Shown one piece after another: positions 12,485-17,236 of a stretch of DNA of 17,236 bases; the stretch's first letter is position 1; each line of letters starts with the position of its first letter. The position numbers and the translations under genes were made by a program. Source of the stretch: an uncultured Candidatus Melainabacteria bacterium (GTDB lineage: Bacteria > Cyanobacteriota > Vampirovibrionia > Gastranaerophilales > Gastranaerophilaceae); assembly GCA_934754735.1 (NCBI GenBank), contig CAKVJE010000033.1, positions 1 to 17,236 on the forward strand, written 5' to 3'. The notes beneath the pieces are model-generated. The model was not told where the DNA came from, did not search any database, and saw only the letters and a program-made list of their open reading frames with translations.

Positions 12485-13321
12485 TTATATTTTTACTAAT
12501 TTATTTTTTAATACTTGAGCAACTTTTGTATGAACGGCATGCCCTGCTTCTTTAACCAAAATTTGCGCTTTAAAATTCAACGGTGAAACACCTGTTAAAT
12601 ACAAATCACCAATCAAATCCAAAATTTTATGTTTAATAGGTTCGTTTTCTGAACGTAATTCAGTTGTAAAACCTTCATCCTTCAAACCAACTGTGTTATC
12701 AATAGTAACACCTTTTGCAAAACCTAACATTTGATATTTTTTTAAGTCTTTATAAAAACCAAACGTTCTGGCTTCAATAATTTCTTCCAAGTTCTTGTTA
12801 TCCATTGTTACCCAACGTCCACGCAAATCCGGATGGTCATAATTTACTGCATAAGTAATTCTAAGTTCTTTGTCCGGAACAATAACCAGGCTTGTTTTAC
12901 CGTTCAAATAATAAACAGGTTCTGAAACAGTATAAGCGTCTTTATTTACACCTTCAATACCTGCTTTTTTGAACAACTCAACCCAAACTTTTGAACTACC
13001 ATCAAAAATCGGCATTTCAGTTTCTGATAAATAAACATCAATCGAATCAATTCCGCAGATTGCGCAAGCCGCGATAAAGTGTTCACAAAGCATTACTTTG
13101 TATTTGTAATCACCTAACAATGTTCTGTGTTCTTTACTACACAGAGTTACGCAATGATCTGTAGAATATAAATTTTCTATACAAACATTAAACGGAACAT
13201 CCGCACCTTTTGAAAATATTCGAATTTGACCGCCACGCGAAGGTTTGATTAGAACCTCACATTCGCGATTTTTCATTAATCCTTTGCCCGATGTTTTTAT
13301 TTCTGATTTTATTGTTCCCAT
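12485..13321 (-). CDS. lpxC: UDP-3-O-acyl-GlcNAc deacetylase LpxC
   Basis: This zinc enzyme performs the committed step of lipid A synthesis. It has 278 residues from ATG 13321, chosen because AAGGAA lies 8 bases upstream; the longer open frame (to 13384) is translated repeat DNA. Zinc and catalytic residues are present: E80-H81 in 'CEHFIAA', H231 and D235 in 'HKILD', 'FDGSS', 'ARTFGF', and the C-terminal 'GHAVH' (H261). One departure from E. coli LpxC: the conserved 'GVGLH' near the N-terminus reads 'GKGLM', so the His19 position is Met16. The C-terminus is short, as in some other bacteria. The stop codon overlaps the fabZ ribosome binding site. Confidence 0.92.
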   Translation of the reverse strand: MGTIKSEIKTSGKGLMKNRECEVLIKPSRGGQIRIFSKGADVPFNVCIENLYSTDHCVTLCSKEHRTLLGDYKYKVMLCEHFIAACAICGIDSIDVYLSETEMPIFDGSSKVWVELFKKAGIEGVNKDAYTVSEPVYYLNGKTSLVIVPDKELRITYAVNYDHPDLRGRWVTMDNKNLEEIIEARTFGFYKDLKKYQMLGFAKGVTIDNTVGLKDEGFTTELRSENEPIKHKILDLIGDLYLTGVSPLNFKAQILVKEAGHAVHTKVAQVLKNKLVKI

Positions 13322-13345
13322 ACCAATTATTCCTTGTGGAGATAA

Positions 13346-13382
13346 GCCCCACCCTAGCCCTCCCCCTACAAAGGGAGGGAAC
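13346..13382. repeat. G/C-rich hairpin repeat upstream of lpxC
   Basis: On the minus strand this reads as CCCTCCCTTTGTAGGGGGAGGG followed by CTAGGGTGGGG. It can form a CCCTCC/GGAGGG hairpin and is strikingly C/G-rich in an AT-rich region. This is the type of short dispersed palindrome found between genes in many bacteria. Read through in the lpxC frame it yields the spurious peptide PPFVGGGLGWGL. Confidence 0.65.
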
Positions 13383-13403
13383 ACAAGATTTGTTTTCTCA
13401 ATT

Positions 13404-13430
13404 GTAGGTTGGGCTTTCAGCCCAACAAAA
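13404..13430. repeat. Perfect copy 3 of the palindromic repeat
   Basis: GTAG-GTTGGGCT-TTC-AGCCCAAC-AAAA: a perfect 8-bp stem (13408-13415 with 13419-13426) with a TTC loop, just after the lpxD stop codon. On the minus strand the hairpin lies between lpxD and lpxC. Degenerate copies are at 3906-3940 and 4468-4495. Confidence 0.75.
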
Positions 13431-13431
13431 A

Positions 13432-14535
13432 CTACTTACCTTCGCCTTCATTTACACTTTCTTCAAAAGATTTAAGAAGTGGTTCGTATTTTTTGAATTT
13501 AGTTATTAAATCGCCTGCGTCTTTCATAATCTTCAATTGTTTGATGAATTCTTTTCTTGGAACTGCAGGAGCGCCAACTACAATTGATTTTGCTGGGAAG
13601 CTCTTAGTTACACCGGCTTGAGCAGCAATAATTGTATCATCGCCAATTGAAATATGGTCAGCCAAACCTGCTTGACCTGCAATAACTACTCTATCACCGA
13701 TTACACAGCTGCCTGCAATACCAACTTGAGAAACAATCATACAACCCTTACCAATACGGCAATTGTGTCCAATCATAACCAAGTCATCGATTTTTGTATT
13801 ATCACCAACAACAGTATTTTCAATTGTACCTCTATCAATTGCTGTATTAGCGCCAATTTCAACATTGTTTCCGATTACTACAGAACCGATTGAAGGTATT
13901 TTGAAAATAACTTGTTGAACGTCGTTTTCTTTGATTTCTCCGTCTTTACGAGCCTGTTCAATGTTATTCGGATTTTCAGTAACGAAACTGAAACCGTCAG
14001 CACCAAGAGAAACTCCGTGGTGTAAAATTACTTTATTGCCAACTTTAACTCTATCACCAATGCATACTGCAGGGTGGAAGAAGCAATCAGCGCCAATTTG
14101 AGCACCGTTTCCGATATAACCGTTAGCCAAAATTTTTGTATTATCACCAATTACAGCATTTTCTGCTACTACAACATTTGCACCTAAAGATACATTCTGA
14201 CCAATTTTTGCAGAAGGATGAACTACTGCTGTTGGGTGAATACCAGAATTAACATGTGGTTCTTCGTAGAACATTGTAATTAATTTCATCATTGCTAATC
14301 TTGGTCTTTCTACTTCGATTGTTGAATAACCATCTATATTTACGCCCAAAGGAACAAGAGCCGCTTGAGCTTTTGTTTTAGAAAGGTTATTGATTTCATC
14401 TTCACCTAAAGCAAGAGCTAAAGTATTTTCGTCAGCCAAAAGAGGTGGAGCTATGTTTGTAATAGCAACATCTTTTGCCTTAGAAAGCATACCGCCTGTA
14501 ATTTGTGCAATTTGTTCCAATGTAAAAGTTTTCAT
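13432..14535 (-). CDS. lpxD: UDP-3-O-(3-hydroxyacyl)glucosamine N-acyltransferase LpxD
   Basis: This 367-residue enzyme adds the second acyl chain from 3-hydroxyacyl-ACP in lipid A synthesis and works as a trimer. It has an N-terminal uridine-binding domain (about 1-95, '[17 protein letters not shown]'), then a left-handed beta-helix of hexapeptide repeats (about 98-325: '[13 protein letters not shown]', '[14 protein letters not shown]'), and a C-terminal helix. The catalytic histidine is His257 in 'MIGHNCRIG'. Relative to E. coli there is an insertion of about 20 residues near 184-208 ('[20 protein letters not shown]'). The ATG at 14535 has AAAAGGAGT upstream, 15 bases after hldC. Two hairpin repeats separate it from lpxC. 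Confidence 0.95.
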   Translation of the reverse strand: MKTFTLEQIAQITGGMLSKAKDVAITNIAPPLLADENTLALALGEDEINNLSKTKAQAALVPLGVNIDGYSTIEVERPRLAMMKLITMFYEEPHVNSGIHPTAVVHPSAKIGQNVSLGANVVVAENAVIGDNTKILANGYIGNGAQIGADCFFHPAVCIGDRVKVGNKVILHHGVSLGADGFSFVTENPNNIEQARKDGEIKENDVQQVIFKIPSIGSVVIGNNVEIGANTAIDRGTIENTVVGDNTKIDDLVMIGHNCRIGKGCMIVSQVGIAGSCVIGDRVVIAGQAGLADHISIGDDTIIAAQAGVTKSFPAKSIVVGAPAVPRKEFIKQLKIMKDAGDLITKFKKYEPLLKSFEESVNEGEGK

Positions 14536-14550
14536 AATACACTCCTTTTA

Positions 14551-15018
14551 TTATCCTAAACACTTTTTAATCACGTTTGTAGTTGATTTTCCGGCAACAA
14601 AGTCGATAAATTCAACTTTTATATTATTTCTGATTACAATATCTCTCTCCGGTAAAGTTTCAAGCGTGTAATCAGCACCTTTTGTATAAATATCCGGTTT
14701 TATTGCCTCCAATAAAGCTGCCGGAGATTTCTCTTCAAATAATACCACATAATCAACGCATGACAAAGCACTTAACAATTCGGCTCTATCTTGCTCGTTA
14801 TTAATCGGTCTATCTTCGCCTTTAATCATTTTTACGGATTTATCTGAATTAAGCATAACAATTGAATAATCTGCTAATGCCTTGGTTTTTTGTAAATATC
14901 TTACATGACCGACATGCAAAATATCAAAACATCCGTTTGTTGCAACAAAAGTTTTACCTTCTGCCTGCCCTTTTCTTACTATATCAATGATTTCATTTTG
15001 ACTTACAAGTTTACCCAA
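14551..15018 (-). CDS. hldC: Heptose 1-phosphate adenylyltransferase (RfaE2/HldC type)
   Basis: This 155-residue nucleotidyltransferase corresponds to the C-terminal half of bifunctional HldE. It adenylates D-glycero-D-manno-heptose 1-phosphate to ADP-heptose (or the anomer used in the GDP pathway) for LPS core or glycoprotein. Motifs: 'TNGCFDILHVGHVRYL' with HxGH (35-38), 'LNSDKSVKMIKG', 'RPIN' (70-73), 'KGADYT', and 'GKSTT' (143-147). The start is TTG at 15018: the frame has a TAA 9 bases upstream and no ATG fits, and GAGGAA lies 9 bases before it. It begins 2 bases after the 76-residue gene. The matching kinase and epimerase are not in the window. Confidence 0.88.
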   Translation of the reverse strand: MGKLVSQNEIIDIVRKGQAEGKTFVATNGCFDILHVGHVRYLQKTKALADYSIVMLNSDKSVKMIKGEDRPINNEQDRAELLSALSCVDYVVLFEEKSPAALLEAIKPDIYTKGADYTLETLPERDIVIRNNIKVEFIDFVAGKSTTNVIKKCLG

Positions 15019-15020
15019 AA

Positions 15021-15251
15021 TTACTTATTCCTCATCTTGTCAATTGAAAGCTGTATTGAATCCTTAACTCTGTTAAAAGCTTCTTCTTGAGAAACAAAAT
15101 AAACTTTCTTTTCTAATGGCATTTCTTTTGGTAAAACACTTGAAATTGTTTTATTTATTGCCATTTCAGTTTTTTCTATCTTTCTTTTAGAAACTCTTAT
15201 TCTTGGATTTTTTCCGAAATTCATACTTGCATTAATACTACTTATATTCAT
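15021..15251 (-). CDS. 76-residue basic unknown protein inside the envelope operon
   Basis: I do not recognise it. It has a short polar start (MNISSINASMNFGKNPRIRV) resembling the polar N-termini with an F-G/F-K element seen in the accessory region, a lysine/arginine-rich stretch (about 15-30), and a C-terminal helix (about 52-75). The start codon shares one base with the asd stop (TAATG) and the stop lies 2 bases from hldC, so it is translationally coupled on both sides. Its base and codon use resemble its neighbours. The strict packing argues for a real gene. Confidence 0.65.
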   Translation of the reverse strand: MNISSINASMNFGKNPRIRVSKRKIEKTEMAINKTISSVLPKEMPLEKKVYFVSQEEAFNRVKDSIQLSIDKMRNK

Positions 15252-16264
15252 TAAAATAACCCCATTTCAATAACTCTTTTGCATATTCTTACAGTATTCA
15301 AAGCTGCACCGATTCTTAAATTATCTGCAACACACCAGAGAGAAATACCATTATTGAATGCCAAATTCTTTCTGATTCTTCCAACAAATACCGGATCAAC
15401 TCCGCTTGCATCTCTTGTTGTTGGGTATTCAAAGTTTGCAGGATTATCGATAACTTTTACACCATAAGCGTTAGACAAAATTTCTCTGACTTTTTCCGGC
15501 GAAACTTCTTCATTGAATTCAATATCTACAGCTTCTGAGTGTCCATTAAACACAGGAACACGAGCTGCTGTACAAGAAATCATAGTACTGTCATCTAAAT
15601 GTAAAATTTTCTTTGTTTCATTTACAACTTTCATTTCTTCTTTTGTATAACCATTTTCACAGAATACATCGATTTGTGGAATTACGTTGAAAGAAATCGG
15701 CTTTTTGAAACATTTGTTTTCGAAAGGTTTACCTTCCAAATTTGCAATTGTATCTTCTTTTAGTTCATTTATTGCAGCTAAGCCGGCACCTGACACAGCT
15801 TGATAAGTTGATACGATAAGTTTTTTAAACCCAAATTGTTTTAAAGGTTCTAATACTAACATAAGCTGTGATGTTGAGCAATTCGGATTTGCAATAATAC
15901 CTTTGTGTTTTCTTAAATCTTCATCGTTAACACCTGCAATAACTAGCGGAACATCTTTTTCCATTCTAAAAGCTGATGAATTATCAATAATTACTCCACC
16001 GCGTTTTACGATTTCCGGAGCAAATTTTTGACTGGTAGAACCACCGGCTGATGCCATAACGATATCAACATCGTCAAAAACTTCCGGCGTTGCTTCAATT
16101 ACAGTATATTCTTGACCTTTGAAGGTTATTTTTGAACCGGCACTTTTTGCACTTGATAAGAATTTGATGCTTTCAAATTCAACATTTAACTCTTCTGTAA
16201 TCTTTGTAATTTCTCTACCTACAACGCCTGTAGCACCTAAAATAGCTATTCTTGCCTTTTTCAT
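15251..16264 (-). CDS. asd: Aspartate-semialdehyde dehydrogenase
   Basis: This 337-residue enzyme reduces aspartyl-4-phosphate to aspartate semialdehyde with NADPH, feeding lysine/diaminopimelate, threonine and methionine. Motifs: the N-terminal NADP loop 'GATGVVG' (10-16), the catalytic Cys129 in 'NPNCST', 'STYQAVSGAG' (152-161), and His242 in 'GHSE'. The length is normal for the family. AGGAG lies 5 bases before the ATG, and the gap to dapB is only 17 bases, so the two lysine-pathway genes are co-transcribed; dapB acts two steps downstream of asd. Confidence 0.95.
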   Translation of the reverse strand: MKKARIAILGATGVVGREITKITEELNVEFESIKFLSSAKSAGSKITFKGQEYTVIEATPEVFDDVDIVMASAGGSTSQKFAPEIVKRGGVIIDNSSAFRMEKDVPLVIAGVNDEDLRKHKGIIANPNCSTSQLMLVLEPLKQFGFKKLIVSTYQAVSGAGLAAINELKEDTIANLEGKPFENKCFKKPISFNVIPQIDVFCENGYTKEEMKVVNETKKILHLDDSTMISCTAARVPVFNGHSEAVDIEFNEEVSPEKVREILSNAYGVKVIDNPANFEYPTTRDASGVDPVFVGRIRKNLAFNNGISLWCVADNLRIGAALNTVRICKRVIEMGLF

Positions 16265-16281
16265 CTTCGCTCCTATTTAGC

Positions 16282-17031
16282 TTAATCTAAAATATTTTCT
16301 AAACCATAAACAAAATTATGATTTTCATTTACGTATCTAACTGCTCTCAAAACTCCGTCCATATAGCATTCACGATTCATTGAATCATGTCTGATGGTTA
16401 GAATTTGTCCGCTTGCACCGAATATAACTTCTTGTGAAGCAATGTAGCCCGGCATTCTTACTGAATGAATGTGGATATTGTTATAAGAATTAGCGCCTCT
16501 TGCGCCTTTTATAGTTTCAACTTCTTGACAATTTCCTGTTGTGAAATTAGTATTTTCACCGGCCATCATTAAAGCTGTTTTTACCGCTGTGCCTGAAGGA
16601 GCATCTTTTTTTTGGTTATGATGAAGTTCAATAATTTCCGCATTATCAAAATATTTTGATGCCATTTGAGCAAATTTCATCATTAAAACCGCGCCTGTAG
16701 AAAAATTTGGAGCTATCAAGCAACCTAGACCCGATTTTTGCGCTAAGTTTTTAAGCTCGTCAATTTCTTCATCAGATAAACCGGTTGTTCCAATAACTAT
16801 ATTAATACCATTATTTAAACAATATAAAGCATTTTCATAAATTGATTTTGGCTGAGTAAAATCTACTAAAACATCAATTTTTACAGAGTTTTTTGCATCT
16901 TTAATCGTCGCAAATTCACCGTCTTTAATGTCGATTTTTGCAACAAGCGTCATGTTATCGTCAGCCTCTACAGCTTTTACAACCTCTTGCCCCATTTTGC
17001 CATTTGCACCGCACACAGCTACATTAATCAT
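16282..17031 (-). CDS. dapB: 4-hydroxy-tetrahydrodipicolinate reductase
   Basis: The protein has 249 residues from ATG 17031, chosen over an in-frame TTG at 17052 because GAGGAGGG lies just upstream of the ATG and the NAD(P) motif then sits at the usual distance. It reduces the dapA product to tetrahydrodipicolinate in diaminopimelate/lysine synthesis. Motifs: 'GANGKMG' (8-14), 'DFTQP', 'IGTTGL', 'APNFSTGAVLMM', and the signature 'ELHHNQKKDAPSGTA' with the catalytic His and Lys near 137-141. First gene of the envelope operon. No lysine riboswitch fits in the short leader. Confidence 0.95.
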   Translation of the reverse strand: MINVAVCGANGKMGQEVVKAVEADDNMTLVAKIDIKDGEFATIKDAKNSVKIDVLVDFTQPKSIYENALYCLNNGINIVIGTTGLSDEEIDELKNLAQKSGLGCLIAPNFSTGAVLMMKFAQMASKYFDNAEIIELHHNQKKDAPSGTAVKTALMMAGENTNFTTGNCQEVETIKGARGANSYNNIHIHSVRMPGYIASQEVIFGASGQILTIRHDSMNRECYMDGVLRAVRYVNENHNFVYGLENILD

Positions 17032-17056
17032 TAAATACCCTCCTCTGAGCAAAATG

Positions 17057-17085
17057 ATTATACTACAAACAAATAAAAGTTGGAA
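17057..17085 (-). promoter_or_regulatory. Promoter of the dapB-to-fabZ operon
   Basis: On the minus strand: a perfect TATAAT (17062-17057), a 17-base spacer, and a weak TTCCAA -35 (17085-17080). The leader is about 20 bases and consists mainly of the ribosome binding site. Confidence 0.5.
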
Positions 17086-17123
17086 TAGATAAAAAATAAT
17101 AAAAATTACCTTAAAGACCCCTC

Positions 17124-17152
17124 TTGAAAAATTTTTTTGTTCGGAGTATACT
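17124..17152 (+). promoter_or_regulatory. Promoter of tRNA-Gly
   Basis: TTGAAA (17124-17129), a 17-base spacer, and TATACT (17147-17152). The -10 ends 10 bases before the mature tRNA 5' end, leaving only a very short 5' leader. Confidence 0.65.
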
Positions 17153-17162
17153 TAATAGGCAT

Positions 17163-17235
17163 GCGGAAGTAGCTCAGTTGGTAGAGTATCTGCCTTCCAA
17201 GCAGACTGTCGCGAGTTCGAGTCTCGTCTTCCGCT
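17163..17235 (+). tRNA. tRNA-Gly (anticodon UCC)
   Basis: A full cloverleaf can be drawn: acceptor GCGGAAG/CTTCCGC (7 bp), D arm GCTC-AGTTGGTA-GAGT, anticodon stem TCTGC/GCAGA with loop CTTCCAA (anticodon TCC), a 5-base variable loop CTGTC, T arm GCGAG-TTCGAGT-CTCGT, and discriminator T, typical of bacterial tRNA-Gly. The window ends one base later (C), so whether CCA is encoded cannot be seen in full. Confidence 0.95.
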
Positions 17236-17236
17236 C

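Noticed and set aside
17032..17052. TTG start for dapB, 7 codons longer
   Set aside because: The extension is the ribosome binding site region (GAGGAGGG); ATG 17031 gives the standard N-terminus.
17032..17056. Lysine riboswitch upstream of dapB
   Set aside because: The leader from the predicted transcript start is only about 20 bases, far too short.

Overview
The window is AT-rich bacterial chromosome, densely coded on both strands. The best guess at the source is a non-photosynthetic cyanobacterial relative of the Gastranaerophilales (Melainabacteria) type. This is an inference from three things: lipid A genes, meaning a diderm envelope; a pseudopilin with a GDKGPN-type segment; and small proteins with an MRIQ...FKG/FKA N-terminus, a style I associate with that group. 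No ribosomal RNA or other firm marker is present, so the assignment is not proven.

Region 1 (1-3880, + strand) is a tight gene run: an LmeA/DUF2993-like lipid-binding protein (5' end outside the window), a membrane-anchored GerMN-domain protein, a HicB-like small protein, the acetyltransferase RimI and a BioY-type biotin transporter subunit, joined by short overlaps. A PilZ-domain protein and an 83-residue unknown protein follow, each with its own promoter.

Region 2 (3881-7720) is the accessory, lineage-specific part. It holds a 555-bp-offset tandem duplication carrying two copies of an 86-residue gene and a broken copy of the 3' end of a convergent 282-residue gene. A palindromic repeat lies at the duplication edges. 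Next come two tandem glycine-zipper membrane proteins and a membrane-anchored AAA+ ATPase with an unusual Walker B motif, closed by a terminator. Four of these genes share almost the same leader, ribosome binding site and first codons. This is the part most likely to hold something undescribed.

Region 3 (7743-11975) holds comM (apparently leaderless), a type IV pseudopilin gene, convergent bioD, and a divergent D-lactate dehydrogenase-like gene. ComM and pilins fit a DNA-uptake theme, although the pilin could serve another system.

Region 4 (11941-17050, - strand) reads as one operon: dapB, asd, a 76-residue unknown gene, hldC/rfaE2, lpxD, lpxC, fabZ. It joins lysine/diaminopimelate synthesis (peptidoglycan) to lipid A and heptose synthesis, that is, envelope building. 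The lpxD-lpxC gap carries two hairpin-forming repeats, and the cluster ends at a strong bidirectional terminator after fabZ with no lpxA. A tRNA-Gly(UCC) with its own promoter lies divergently at the right edge.
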